The notes under the pieces were generated by a model. The model searched no databases, was not told the origin of the DNA, and saw nothing but the letters and a program-made list of their open reading frames with translations. This document shows, piece after piece, positions 20,072 to 28,646 of a stretch of DNA of 60,244 bases (position 1 is its first letter; each line of letters opens with the position of its first letter). The position numbers and the translations under genes were made by a program. The stretch is from Brevundimonas sp. UBA7664 (GTDB lineage Bacteria; Pseudomonadota; Alphaproteobacteria; Caulobacterales; Caulobacteraceae): contig NZ_DLHQ01000024.1 of assembly GCF_002483305.1 (NCBI RefSeq), positions 1 through 60,244 on the forward strand. The letters run 5' to 3'.

Positions 20072-20156
20072 TCAGATGTCCGCAACGGGTCGGGAGAAGA
20101 CCTTCGGCGCCGCGCTGCAAAGAGACAATCTGAGGGCTCCTGACCGGCGCCCGCCT

Positions 20157-20327
20157 TCAGGATCCGGCGCTCGCCGCCCGGCAGCGATCCGAGCAGATCT
20201 TCACCGCCTCCCAGTCCCGCGCCCATTTGCGGCGCCATGAGAACGGGCGGCCGCAGACGACGCAGGTCTTTTGCGGCAGATCGCGCTTGTCGGGGGCGAC
20301 GCCCAGATTGACGTGTTTGCGAGCCAT
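20157..20327 (-). CDS. DUF2256-like small zinc-ribbon protein
   Basis: This is a 56-residue protein. It starts MARKHVNLGVAPDKRDLP, then has CVVCGRPF and a WRRKWARDWE segment followed by CSDRC, giving four Cys in two CxxC/CxxxC knuckles that probably bind zinc. The order and spacing fit the DUF2256 family, often found near cryptochrome/photolyase-type genes, none of which is here. It is divergent from the MerR gene with a 38-bp gap. Confidence 0.75.
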   Translation of the reverse strand: MARKHVNLGVAPDKRDLPQKTCVVCGRPFSWRRKWARDWEAVKICSDRCRAASAGS

Positions 20328-20346
20328 GCCGAGCTAAAGGCTTCCC

Positions 20347-20362
20347 TTTACGTGCACGTCAA
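20347..20362. promoter_or_regulatory. LiuR/MerR-type operator
   Basis: TTTACGTG-CACGTCAA is an inverted repeat with 15 of 16 bases symmetric. It closely matches the TTTACG-N4-CGTAAA type of site bound by LiuR-family MerR regulators of branched-chain and fatty-acid catabolism. It ends 3 bases before the regulator's first ATG, so the regulator is expected to control itself and the two dehydrogenases behind it. Confidence 0.65.
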
Positions 20363-20365
20363 GTT

Positions 20366-20863
20366 ATGACTTCGGCCATGGCGACCGCCGACGATCATCG
20401 CACCTATTCGATCCGCCAGTTGTGCCGCGAGTTCGGCGCGACGGCGCGGGCCCTGCGCTTCTATGAGGACAAGGGTCTGCTGACCCCGGGCCGCAAGGGC
20501 CAGACGCGCGTCTATGACGCGCGAGACCGGGCGCGGCTGAAGCTGATTCTGCGGGGGCGGCGCATCGGCTTCTCCCTGCTGGAGATCCAGGAGATGCTGG
20601 ATCTGTACGATCACGACGATCACAACGCCCATCAGATGGCGGTGGCCCTGCGCCGCCACCGGGCCCAGATCGCGGCGCTGAAACAGCAGCGCGAGGACCT
20701 CGACGCCGCCATCGACACGGCCGAGGAAGCCTGCGCCGTGATGGAGCGGAAACTGGGCGAGCACCGCCCCGATCTGCTGCCCGGCGCCGAGGAATATGCG
20801 GACCTTCTGAAGTCCCGCCTGAACCCCGACCCCTACCACCAGCCCTTCAAAGCGAAAGCGTAG
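20366..20863 (+). CDS. MerR-family regulator, LiuR-like
   Basis: This is a 165-residue regulator. The N-terminal winged helix starts at residue 13 (RTYSIRQLCREFGATARALR), followed by the MerR wing 'FYEDKGLLTPGRKGQTRVY', a dimerisation coiled coil (about 95-135) and a short effector tail. There are no Cys ligands of metal-sensing members. With acyl-CoA dehydrogenases 4 bp downstream and a LiuR-type site upstream, it probably responds to an acyl-CoA intermediate. An alternative start is the fifth codon (20378). Confidence 0.85.
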   Translation: MTSAMATADDHRTYSIRQLCREFGATARALRFYEDKGLLTPGRKGQTRVYDARDRARLKLILRGRRIGFSLLEIQEMLDLYDHDDHNAHQMAVALRRHRAQIAALKQQREDLDAAIDTAEEACAVMERKLGEHRPDLLPGAEEYADLLKSRLNPDPYHQPFKAKA

Positions 20864-20867
20864 TTCC

Positions 20868-22652
20868 ATGGCCTACAAGGCGCCTGTCCGCGACCTGACG
20901 TTCGTCCTGAACGAAGTTCTGGAGATCGACCGTTACGCCAACCAGCCCGGCTTCGCCGACGTCTCGTCGGACCTGGTCGGCCAGATCCTCGAGGAAGGCG
21001 CCAAATTCGCCGAGGAGGTCATCGCCCCACTGAACCGGGTCGGCGATCAGGAAGGCTGCAAATGGGTCGACGGGAAGGTGACCGGCCCGACCGGCTGGAA
21101 GGAAGCCTACAAGGCCATGGTCGAGGCCGGATGGCCCGCCCTGTCGGCCCTGCCCGAGCACGGCGGCCAGGGGATGCCGGCCGTGGTGGCCATGGCCTTC
21201 GGCCAGATGACCGCCGCCGCCAGCGCCGCCTTCTCGATGTATCCGGGCCTGACGGCGGGCGCCTACTGGGGCCTGAACGCCAACGGCTCGGATGAGCAGA
21301 AGGCGATGTACCTGCCCAAGATGGCCTCGGGCGAATGGGGCGGGACCATGAACCTGACCGAGCCGCAGTGCGGCACGGACCTGGGCCTGATCCGCACCAA
21401 GGCGGTCCCGAACGGCGACGGCAGCTACAACATCACCGGCCAGAAGATCTGGATCTCGTCGGGCGAGCACGACTTCACCGACAACATCATCCACCTGGTG
21501 CTGGCCCGGATCGAGGGCGCGCCGGCGGGGATCAAGGGCATCAGCCTGTTCGTCGTGCCCAAGGTGTTCGTCAACGAGGACGGTTCGCTGGGCGAGCGCA
21601 ACGTCGGCGCGGCCTGCGCCGGCCTCGAGCACAAGATGGGCATCCACGGCAACGCCACCTGCGTCATGGCCTATGAGAACGCCAAGGGCTGGCTCGTGGG
21701 CACCGAGAACAAGGGCATGGCGGCCATGTTCGTGATGATGAACGAGGCCCGCCTCGGCACCGGCCTGCAGGGCCTGTCGATCGGCACCGCCGCCTATCAG
21801 GCCGCCGTGGAGTTCGCCCACGATCGCCTGCAGGGCCGTTCGCTGACCGGACCGAAGAGCCCGGAGCTGCCGGCCGATTCCATCATGGTCCACCCGGACG
21901 TGCGGCGGATGCTGCTGGAGGCCAAGGCGTTTGTCGAAGGCGGCCAGGCCTTCACCCTGTGGACCGCGCTCCAGGCCGATCTTCAGCATTCGGACGACGC
22001 GGCCGAGGCGCAGAAGGCCCATGACTACATGGGTCTGATCACCCCGGTGCTGAAAGCCTATCTGACCGACAAGGGCTTCCACGTCGCCAGCCTCGCCATG
22101 CAGGTCCACGGCGGCAGCGGCTACACCGAGCATTTCGCGGCGTCGCAGTATCTGCGCGATGCGCGCATCACCATGATCTATGAGGGCGCCAACGGCATCC
22201 AGGCGCTGGACCTGGTCGGGCGCAAACTGCCGGCCAACGGCGGTCGGGCGATCATGAGCTGGTTCGCCGACATCGACGCCTTCGTGTCCGAGAACGGCGG
22301 CGAGGGCCCGATCAAGCCCTTCGTCGACGGCCTGGCCGACGCCAAGAAGAAGCTACAGGAAGGCACGATGTGGCTGATGCAGAACGGGATGCAGAACCCG
22401 GACAACGCCGGGGCGGCGAGCACCGATTACCTGCACATCTTCGGCCTGACGGCGCTGGCCTATATGTGGGCGCAGATGGCGAAGGCGGCGCAGGCCCAGG
22501 TCGACGCCGGGACCAGCGATCCGTTCTATGCCAACAAGCTGATGACCGGCCGCTATTTCGTGGAGCGGATCCTGCCGGACACCGCGGCGCATCTGGTCAA
22601 GATGAAGACCGGCGCCGAGGTGCTGATGCAGATGCCGGCGGAGGCGTTCTGA
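20868..22652 (+). CDS. acyl-CoA dehydrogenase, long C-terminal-extension type (DmdC-like)
   Basis: This is a 594-residue FAD enzyme. It has an N-terminal extension (residues 1-35, MAYKAPVRDLTFVLNEVLEI), a central domain with MNLTEPQCGTDLG and GQKIWISSGEHD, the Arg/flavin region MQVHGGSGYTEHF and the YEGANGIQALDLVGRKL catalytic-Glu segment. A C-terminal domain of about 120 residues follows. This layout is that of the AcdA/DmdC/FadE5 group acting on acyl-CoA or methylmercaptopropionyl-CoA. It follows the LiuR-like gene by 4 bp and overlaps no other gene. Confidence 0.92.
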   Translation: MAYKAPVRDLTFVLNEVLEIDRYANQPGFADVSSDLVGQILEEGAKFAEEVIAPLNRVGDQEGCKWVDGKVTGPTGWKEAYKAMVEAGWPALSALPEHGGQGMPAVVAMAFGQMTAAASAAFSMYPGLTAGAYWGLNANGSDEQKAMYLPKMASGEWGGTMNLTEPQCGTDLGLIRTKAVPNGDGSYNITGQKIWISSGEHDFTDNIIHLVLARIEGAPAGIKGISLFVVPKVFVNEDGSLGERNVGAACAGLEHKMGIHGNATCVMAYENAKGWLVGTENKGMAAMFVMMNEARLGTGLQGLSIGTAAYQAAVEFAHDRLQGRSLTGPKSPELPADSIMVHPDVRRMLLEAKAFVEGGQAFTLWTALQADLQHSDDAAEAQKAHDYMGLITPVLKAYLTDKGFHVASLAMQVHGGSGYTEHFAASQYLRDARITMIYEGANGIQALDLVGRKLPANGGRAIMSWFADIDAFVSENGGEGPIKPFVDGLADAKKKLQEGTMWLMQNGMQNPDNAGAASTDYLHIFGLTALAYMWAQMAKAAQAQVDAGTSDPFYANKLMTGRYFVERILPDTAAHLVKMKTGAEVLMQMPAEAF

Positions 22653-22654
22653 GC

Positions 22655-23818
22655 ATGAACGTCCTGAACGTCCCCGAGCCCGATTTCATGCAGGAAGAGG
22701 AGATCGTCCTCTTCTCCGACAGCGTCGGCAAATGGATCGACGAGCATGCCTCGCCCGAGGCGGTGCAATCGTGGCTGGCCAATTCCAGCGTGCCTCGTGA
22801 GTTGTGGAACGCTTCGGGCGAGGCCGGCCTGCTGGGCCTGTCGATGCCCGAGGAAGACGGCGGCATGGGTGGCGACTACCGGCATGAGGTGGTGCTGATG
22901 CGCCAGCTGGGCTGGAAGGGCGCGGATCACTTCGGCATCTCGCTGCACAATGCGATCGTCATGCCCTACATCTGGCATTACGGCACGGCCGAGCAGAAGG
23001 CGCGCTGGCTGCCGCGGCTGCAGTCGGGCGAACTGGTCGGCGCCATCGCCATGACCGAGCCGGGCGCCGGGTCCGACCTGCAGGGGGTCAAGACCACCGC
23101 CATCAAACAGGGCAACCAGTATGTGGTGAACGGCTCCAAGACCTTCATCACCAATGGGCAGCTGGCCAATTTCATCATCGTCGTGGCCAAGACCGATCCG
23201 TCGGAGGGCGCCAAGGGCACCTCGCTGATCGTGGTCGAGACGGATGGGGCCGAGGGCTTCGAGCGCGGCCGGAATCTGCACAAGATCGGCATGGAGGGGA
23301 ATGACACCTCCGAACTGTTCTTCAACGATGTGAAGGTCCCCGGCGAGAACATCATCGGCGGCGGCGAGGGCCAGGGCTTCATCCAGCTGATGCAGCAGCT
23401 GCCCCAGGAGCGGCTGAACATCGCCGTCCAGGGCGTGGCGGCGTCAGAGCGCGGGCTGCGGGAGACGCTGGCCTACGTCAAGGAGCGCAAGGCGTTCGGG
23501 AAACGGGTGATCGACTTCCAGAACACCCAGTTCAAACTGGCCGAGGTGAAGACCAAGCTGACGGTGGCCAAGGTGTTCGTCGACCACTGCCTGGGCCTGC
23601 ACCTGAAGGGTCAGCTCGACGCCGTCACCGCCTCCATGGCCAAATACTGGGTCACCGACATCCAGGGCGAGGTCATCGACGAGATGCTGCAGCTGCACGG
23701 CGGCTACGGCTATATGAACGAGTACCCGATCGCCCAGCTGTACAAGGATGCGCGGGTGCAGCGGATCTACGGCGGCACCAACGAGATCATGAAGCTGCTG
23801 ATCGCGCGGACGCTGTAG
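22655..23818 (+). CDS. acyl-CoA dehydrogenase
   Basis: This is a 387-residue enzyme of classical length. It has IAMTEPGAGSDLQGV, an NGSKTFITNG flavin-binding strand, GEGFxQL-type helices and the LHGGYGYMNEYPIAQL and YGGTNEIMKLLIAR motifs, with the catalytic Glu in the latter. The ATG at 22655 is 2 bp after the preceding stop, so the two enzymes are translationally linked with the regulator. Together they suggest an inducible beta-oxidation step for a short or branched acyl-CoA. Confidence 0.93.
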   Translation: MNVLNVPEPDFMQEEEIVLFSDSVGKWIDEHASPEAVQSWLANSSVPRELWNASGEAGLLGLSMPEEDGGMGGDYRHEVVLMRQLGWKGADHFGISLHNAIVMPYIWHYGTAEQKARWLPRLQSGELVGAIAMTEPGAGSDLQGVKTTAIKQGNQYVVNGSKTFITNGQLANFIIVVAKTDPSEGAKGTSLIVVETDGAEGFERGRNLHKIGMEGNDTSELFFNDVKVPGENIIGGGEGQGFIQLMQQLPQERLNIAVQGVAASERGLRETLAYVKERKAFGKRVIDFQNTQFKLAEVKTKLTVAKVFVDHCLGLHLKGQLDAVTASMAKYWVTDIQGEVIDEMLQLHGGYGYMNEYPIAQLYKDARVQRIYGGTNEIMKLLIARTL

Positions 23819-23835
23819 GCGGCAGCCAGTTCGTC

Positions 23836-23871
23836 TTGTCATCCCCGACGAGCGTAGTGAGATCGGGGACG
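23836..23871. repeat. left inverted REP-like palindrome flanking the GIY-YIG gene
   Basis: This 36-bp element begins 'ttgtcatccccgacgagcg'. Its reverse complement matches 24281-24316 at 32 of 36 positions. Two of the four differences are compensating changes that keep the hairpin paired (C:G to G:C). It has the look of an alphaproteobacterial REP element. Confidence 0.75.
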
Positions 23872-23892
23872 TTGATCGCACAACCTTGACTA

Positions 23893-23925
23893 CTCCCGGA
23901 CAACTCGCAAGAGTTGATCCGGGAG
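23893..23925. repeat. second palindrome upstream of the GIY-YIG gene
   Basis: 'ctcccgga-caactcgcaagagttg-a-tccgggag' folds into two nested stems (CTCCCGGA/TCCGGGAG and CAACTC/GAGTTG). It sits 6 bases before the ATG, with the last GGGAG serving as ribosome-binding site. Confidence 0.6.
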
Positions 23926-23931
23926 GCGGGG

Positions 23932-24234
23932 ATGGCCAAGCGCTTCTATGTCTATCTACTCGCCAGCGGTCCGTGCGGCTGGCTCTACGTCGGCATGACC
24001 AACGACCTGATCCGTCGTGTTGGCGAGCACAAGCAGGGTCTGATCCCCGGCTATACGCGTGAGCGGGGGATTGATCGGCTCGTCTGGTATGAAACCCATC
24101 AGTACGTAGATCAGGCCATCTTGCGGGAGAAGCGCATCAAGCGCTGGCTGCGCGCGTGGAAATTCGCCTTGGTCGAGGACCTGAATCCGCGCTGGGCGGA
24201 CTTGTACGGCGACCTGCTGGCCAATCAGGCCTAG
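23932..24234 (+). CDS. GIY-YIG nuclease-family protein (UPF0213-like)
   Basis: This is a 100-residue single-domain protein. The GIY-YIG core starts at residue 5: FYVYLLAS (GIY equivalent), LYVGMT (YIG equivalent), an Arg-rich helix (DLIRRVGEHKQG) and the conserved YETH...A..REK motif with the metal-binding Glu. The ATG at 23932 has GGGAGG upstream. Many alphaproteobacteria carry several copies of this family; here the gene sits between mirror-image REP-like repeats. The cellular function is unknown. Confidence 0.88.
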   Translation: MAKRFYVYLLASGPCGWLYVGMTNDLIRRVGEHKQGLIPGYTRERGIDRLVWYETHQYVDQAILREKRIKRWLRAWKFALVEDLNPRWADLYGDLLANQA

Positions 24235-24280
24235 GCCCGGTTCGGCAAGCCGACCGGGCCGGAGATGGTGTTGGCCTTGC

Positions 24281-24316
24281 CGTCCCGGATCTCGCTTCGC
24301 TCGTCCGGGATGACAA
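24281..24316. repeat. right inverted REP-like palindrome flanking the GIY-YIG gene
   Basis: 'cgtcccggatctcgcttcgc...' is the mirror partner of 23836-23871 (32 of 36). It ends 16 bp before the rsmE start, so it may also act as an untranslated hairpin for the GIY-YIG transcript. Confidence 0.75.
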
Positions 24317-24332
24317 GCTAAGAACTGGACCC

Positions 24333-25052
24333 ATGATCCGCCTCCACGTCCCCACGCCCCTGTCCGCCGACGCGGCCGTCCTGCCGACGCTGGACCAGTC
24401 GCGTTACCTCACCCAGGTGATGCGGCTGAAGCTCGGGGACAGTCTGCTGGCGTTCAACGGGCGGGACGGGGAGTGGCGCTGCATCATCGCCGAGATCCTC
24501 AAGAAGGGCGTGGTGCTGCGGGCAGAGGAACTGGTGCGGCCGCAGGCGATGGGGCCGGATGTGCAGTTGCTGATCGCGGTGGTGAAGAAGTCGGCGCTGG
24601 AGTTCGCGGTCGAGAAAGCCACCGAACTGGGCGCGCGGCGTGTCGGGCTGGTGGTGACGCACCGGACGCAGGTCCAGCATGTGCGGATGGACCGGCTGGA
24701 CGCCATCGCCATCGAGGCGGCGGAGCAGACGGGCCGGCTGGACGTGCCGATGATCGACGAGCCGGTGAAACTGGCGGACCTGCTGGACGGCTGGGAGGCC
24801 GGGCGGCGGCTGATGTTCTGCGACGAGACGGGCGGCGCGCCGGCGGCGGCGGCGCTGGCGGAGGCGGGCGGAGGTCCGTGGACCATCATGATCGGGCCCG
24901 AGGGCGGGTTCTCGCCGGAGGAGCGGGAGCGGCTCAGGGCCCTGCCCTTCACCACCGCAGTGTCCCTGGGGCCGCGGATCCTGCGCGCCGACACCGCCGC
25001 CATCGCCGCCCTGACCCTGTGGCAGGCGGCCGTCGGCGACTGGGACCGCTAG
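24333..25052 (+). CDS. rsmE: 16S rRNA (uracil-1498-N3)-methyltransferase RsmE
   Basis: This is a 239-residue SPOUT-class methyltransferase. An N-terminal PUA-like part (LTQVMRLKLGDSLLAFNG) is followed by the trefoil knot with KKSALEFAVEKATELG, the SAM loop MIGPEGGFSPEERERL and SLGPRILRADTAAIAAL. It methylates U1498 in 16S rRNA. Start MIRLHVPTP at 24333; the frame is open upstream through the repeat. Confidence 0.95.
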   Translation: MIRLHVPTPLSADAAVLPTLDQSRYLTQVMRLKLGDSLLAFNGRDGEWRCIIAEILKKGVVLRAEELVRPQAMGPDVQLLIAVVKKSALEFAVEKATELGARRVGLVVTHRTQVQHVRMDRLDAIAIEAAEQTGRLDVPMIDEPVKLADLLDGWEAGRRLMFCDETGGAPAAAALAEAGGGPWTIMIGPEGGFSPEERERLRALPFTTAVSLGPRILRADTAAIAALTLWQAAVGDWDR

Positions 25053-25083
25053 CGGGACCCGCGGGTTCGGAGCAGGATGAGCC

Positions 25084-25542
25084 ATGTTCAACGAACTCGC
25101 CCTGTCGACGGTCATGGCCCTGCTCGCCGTCAGTCTTCACGGCTTCGGCCTGCTCAGCCTCGGCCGGGGGCTCGAATTCTATGAAATCCGGGCCGGGCGA
25201 TCCTATGTCGAGGGCCCGTTGTGGGGGCACGCCCTGCTGACCATCGCCGTGGTCCTGGGCCTGTTCGTCATCCATGGCGTCGAGATCTGGATGTACGCCG
25301 CCCTCTACAAACTGATCGGGGCCGTGCCCGACCTGCGCGAGGCGGTCTATTTCTCCAGCATCAGCTATGGCTCGATCGGCTATGACGACTCGCTGATGGT
25401 GCCCGAGTGGCGACTGCTGGGCGCCATCGAGGGGGTGGCGGGGGCGATTCTGCTGGGTTGGTCGGTCGCCTTCTTTGTGAGCGTGATGACGCCATTCACC
25501 GCCCGCAAGAAACACGGCATGGTCCATCGCGACGACCCTTGA
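25084..25542 (+). CDS. two-pore-helix K+ channel-like membrane protein
   Basis: This is a 152-residue protein with three hydrophobic helices (residues about 7-27, 48-75 and 112-134). The pore loop has SYGSIGYDD (94-102), a variant of the K+ selectivity filter (TVGYGD). The topology fits the Ion_trans_2 family. The cytosolic tail is only about 16 residues, so no ligand-sensing domain is attached. It is an ion channel by fold; selectivity is inferred. It lies between rsmE and gshA. Confidence 0.75.
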   Translation: MFNELALSTVMALLAVSLHGFGLLSLGRGLEFYEIRAGRSYVEGPLWGHALLTIAVVLGLFVIHGVEIWMYAALYKLIGAVPDLREAVYFSSISYGSIGYDDSLMVPEWRLLGAIEGVAGAILLGWSVAFFVSVMTPFTARKKHGMVHRDDP

Positions 25543-25590
25543 GGAACGTCGCGATCCGCCCCATCTAGCCGCGACAACAGGGCTGAATGC

Positions 25591-26952
25591 ATGACCGACG
25601 CCGCGCCGCTTTCCCGGGATGACCTGATCGGCGCCATGTCGAAGGGCGCGAAGCCGAAGGCGCAATGGCGCATCGGCGCCGAGCACGAGAAATTCGGCTT
25701 CGACCGCACCACCCTGCGGCGTCCGGCCTATGAGGGCGAAGGCGGCATCCTGGCCATGCTGACCGGCCTGCAGCGGTTCGGCTGGAGCCCCGTCGAGGAG
25801 GCCGGCTACGTCATCGCGCTCGAGCGCAAGAACGACGAGGGGATGACCGCCTCGATCTCGCTGGAGCCGGGCGGGCAGTTCGAGCTGTCGGGCGCGCCGC
25901 TGAAGGACGTGCACGACATCTGCAACGAGACCGGCCAGCACCTGATGGAGGTCAAACAGGTCGCGGACCAGCTGAACCTCGGCTTCATCGGCGCCGGCTT
26001 CGACCCGATGTGGCGGCGCGAGGACGTGCCGGTCATGCCCAAGGGCCGCTACAAGATCATGCGCGCCTATATGCCGAAGAAGGGGTCGCTGGGCCTCGAC
26101 ATGATGCTGCGCACCTGCACCATCCAGTCGAACCTGGACTTCGCGGACGAGGCCGACATGGTGGCCAAATTCCGCACCTCGCTGGCCCTGCAGCCGATCG
26201 CCACGGCCCTGTTCGCCTGTTCGCCCTTCACCGAGGGAAAACCGAACGGCTTCCTGAGCGCGCGGGCCAATGTCTGGACCGATACCGATCCGGACCGCAC
26301 CGGGATGCTGGACTTCGTCTTCCAGGACGGCTTCGGCTTCGAGCGCTACGCCGACTATGCGCTGGACGTGCCGATGTATTTCGCCAAGCGGGGCGAGACC
26401 TATGTCGACCTGTCGGGCCAGTCGTTCCGCAGCTTCATGACCGACGGGTTGCCGGCACTGCCCGGCGAGCGGGCGACGCTGAAGGACTGGAACGACCACC
26501 TGACCACGCTTTTCCCCGAGGTGCGGCTGAAGTCGTATCTGGAGATGCGCGGGGCCGACGGCGGGCCGTGGAGCCGGATCTGTGCGCTCCAGGCCCTGTG
26601 GGCCGGGGTTCTGTACGACGGGGCGTCGCTGGCCGCGGCCTGGGACCTGGTCAAGGACTGGGACATCGCCGACCACGAACGCCTGCGTCGCGACGTCACG
26701 CGGCTGGGGCTGAAGGCCGAGGTGGCGGGCCGGTCGGTGCAGGACGTGGCCGTGGACATGGTCGACATCGCCCGGCAGGGGCTGAAGAACCGCGCCCGCT
26801 TCTCGGGCGGCATGGTCGACGAGCGCGGCTATCTGTCGGAGCTGGAAGACATCGCCGACAGCGGGATCACCCCGGCGGACCGGCTGTTGTCGCTGTATCA
26901 CGGCGAGTGGGGCGGCGATGTGAGCCGGATGTACGCGGACTTCGCCTATTGA
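25591..26952 (+). CDS. gshA: glutamate-cysteine ligase (plant/alphaproteobacterial type)
   Basis: This 453-residue enzyme makes gamma-glutamylcysteine, the first step of glutathione synthesis. It belongs to the GCS2-type ligases found in plants and alphaproteobacteria. WRIGAEHEKFGF (residues 27-38, metal-binding Glu), ISLEPGGQFELSG and FIGAGFDPMWRREDVP are diagnostic. Glutathione-dependent genes (gloB, GFA-like) also occur in the window. It is separated from the channel gene by 48 bp. Confidence 0.95.
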   Translation: MTDAAPLSRDDLIGAMSKGAKPKAQWRIGAEHEKFGFDRTTLRRPAYEGEGGILAMLTGLQRFGWSPVEEAGYVIALERKNDEGMTASISLEPGGQFELSGAPLKDVHDICNETGQHLMEVKQVADQLNLGFIGAGFDPMWRREDVPVMPKGRYKIMRAYMPKKGSLGLDMMLRTCTIQSNLDFADEADMVAKFRTSLALQPIATALFACSPFTEGKPNGFLSARANVWTDTDPDRTGMLDFVFQDGFGFERYADYALDVPMYFAKRGETYVDLSGQSFRSFMTDGLPALPGERATLKDWNDHLTTLFPEVRLKSYLEMRGADGGPWSRICALQALWAGVLYDGASLAAAWDLVKDWDIADHERLRRDVTRLGLKAEVAGRSVQDVAVDMVDIARQGLKNRARFSGGMVDERGYLSELEDIADSGITPADRLLSLYHGEWGGDVSRMYADFAY

Positions 26953-27007
26953 GCCTTGATCCCCGCCCCCGGTGAGCGGAAGCTCGGCCGCGAAGGCGGG
27001 GAGGCCG

Positions 27008-27577
27008 ATGATGAAATTAACAGCTGCTGTGGCGGCGCTGGCCGCGCTGGGAATGACCGGTTGCCAGCCGGCCCCGGTCGCCGCCGCGGACGGACCGGCG
27101 CCGGCCGGCCCGCAGTCGGCCGCGGCTTTCGGTGTGGCCTTCGATCATGCCGCCGGACTCGAGACCCGGCCCTGCGACGGCGACATGCCGCGTTGCGTGA
27201 TCCTGTTCGACCCGTCCGCCGAGGCCTTCATGCGCGACCTTCTGACGGTGCAGGTCCATGAGGGTCCGCTCGAGACAGTCGCCGCCGCCGAGGCCGGCTT
27301 CGAACGCAATGCCGAAGGCCGGCTGATGACCACCTACGGCCGGTTTGAGCCCGTCGCGGTCGAACCGTTCGAGGTGAACGGCAGGTCCGGGCTCCGCGCC
27401 ATCATAACCTGCGGAATCAGCGACCCGGAAACCGGGTTCCACGCTGCGGCGGGCGAATGCCTGTGGGCGGTCGTCAACGACGGCGCCCGGTCCGTGGTGA
27501 TCTCGTCCAGCGGCTTCGGCAACGGGTTGGAGGCCGCCGAGGCGGCCGTGAGTTCGATCCGGTTCACCGCGGACTGA
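27008..27577 (+). CDS. hypothetical lipoprotein
   Basis: This is a 189-residue protein. A signal peptide with lipobox MTGC (about residue 18) is followed by an Ala/Pro linker and a globular domain of about 150 residues with several Cys (CDGDMPRC, ITCG, GECLW) that could pair. The start is one of two ATGs in tandem (27008/27011). I do not recognise the family. Confidence 0.6.
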   Translation: MMKLTAAVAALAALGMTGCQPAPVAAADGPAPAGPQSAAAFGVAFDHAAGLETRPCDGDMPRCVILFDPSAEAFMRDLLTVQVHEGPLETVAAAEAGFERNAEGRLMTTYGRFEPVAVEPFEVNGRSGLRAIITCGISDPETGFHAAAGECLWAVVNDGARSVVISSSGFGNGLEAAEAAVSSIRFTAD

Positions 27578-27737
27578 CGCGACCCCCTTTTGCGCCGCCG
27601 CCATATTGCACTGGGCCAGCGGCGGCCCGGGCCCAGGCGGCGGCGGCCTGCCGAATGCTGATCCGCGGGTGAGCCGACGGCCGGAGTCCGCGATCGGCGC
27701 GTTTCCAACGCCTTCGCCGCCGCGCTAGAACCGCGCC

Positions 27738-28247
27738 ATGCCGACCGAAAACGAGCGCAAATACGTCCTGTCCGATCCGGCGGCGGTGCGGGCGCTGTGG
27801 GCGCCGGAGGACTGGAGCGAGATCCGGCAAGGCTATCTGCCCGGCGACGCGCGCATCCGGCGGCAGACGCGGGACGGGGTCGCCTCCGACAGCTTCACCT
27901 ACAAGATCGCGGCGGCCGGTCGGCTGATCGAGATCGAGACGGCCATGACCGAGCCCCGCGACTTCGACGACCTGTGGCCGCTGACGAACCGGCGCATCCA
28001 CAAGCGGCGTCGGACGGAGTTAGACCGGCACGGCCTGCAGTGGGACATCGACCTGCTGCTGGGCCCGACCGGAGCTTGCTATTTCGCCGTGGCCGAATGC
28101 GAAATGCCCGAGGCCATGGACGCGCCGCCCGACGTTCTGCCCGCGCTGGCGCCGCACATCGCCTATGCGGTGCCGCGCGAACGGCAGGGCGAGTTCGTCA
28201 ATTCCCGGCTGGCCGATCCCGGCTATGCTGCGTCCCTGACCTTCTGA
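27738..28247 (+). CDS. CYTH-domain protein (triphosphatase/adenylate-cyclase-like fold)
   Basis: This is a 169-residue protein. It opens with the CYTH signature ENERK (residues 4-8, the ExExK metal/triphosphate motif). IRRQTRDG and FTYKI supply further tunnel Arg/Lys, and an acidic strand (YFAVAECEMPEA) closes the barrel. The family cleaves triphosphates or forms cAMP; small bacterial members are usually inorganic triphosphatases. It ends 17 bp before the interrupted DUF72 gene. Confidence 0.8.
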   Translation: MPTENERKYVLSDPAAVRALWAPEDWSEIRQGYLPGDARIRRQTRDGVASDSFTYKIAAAGRLIEIETAMTEPRDFDDLWPLTNRRIHKRRRTELDRHGLQWDIDLLLGPTGACYFAVAECEMPEAMDAPPDVLPALAPHIAYAVPRERQGEFVNSRLADPGYAASLTF

Positions 28248-28264
28248 CCGGAGCGGAGCCCATC

Positions 28265-28612
28265 ATGACCGGAACCATTCGCGTCGGCATCGGCGGCTGG
28301 ACCTATGAGCCGTGGCGCGGGGTCTTCTATCCGGACAAGCTGAGCCAGAAGAAGGAGCTGGAGTACGCCTCCGGCAAGCTGGACTCGATCGAGATCAACG
28401 GCACCTACTATTCCGGCTTCAAGCCCGAGACGTGGATGAAGTGGCGTGACGAGACGCCCGACGACTTCGTCTTTGCGGTCAAGGCGAGCCGGTTCTGCAC
28501 CAACCGCAAGATCCTGGCCGAGGGCGGCGAGAGCGTGGGGCGGTTCCTCGACCAGGGACTGACGGTGCTGGGCGACAAGCTGGGGCCGATCAACTGGCAG
28601 TTCATGTCTTGA
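28265..28612 (+). pseudogene. DUF72 (YecE-like) protein, 5' half, cut by the island
   Basis: This carries the first 114 codons of a DUF72 TIM-barrel protein (IRVGIGGWTYEPWRGVFYP, residues 5-23; SIEINGTYY; FVFAVKASRF), then one island codon and a stop. The frame resumes at 53440 with ATKKFDPVDFEGF, and the joined product is 250 residues, a normal DUF72 length. It is therefore one gene split by insertion, not two genes. The remaining half lacks most of the barrel and is unlikely to be active. Confidence 0.92.
28604..28606. other. attL core (ATG)
   Basis: Chromosomal DUF72 sequence ends with 'caactggcagttcATG' and island sequence begins 'tcttgacgg'. The 3-bp ATG is the only sequence shared with the right junction, as expected for a large serine recombinase that exchanges at a 2-bp core. 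Confidence 0.85.
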
Positions 28613-28646
28613 CGGGGCAATAACGAAGATTGAAGCATGGGACGGT

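Noticed and set aside
24949..26901. 650-codon open frame opposite gshA
   Set aside because: Antisense of a well-supported enzyme, without motifs or a plausible start region.
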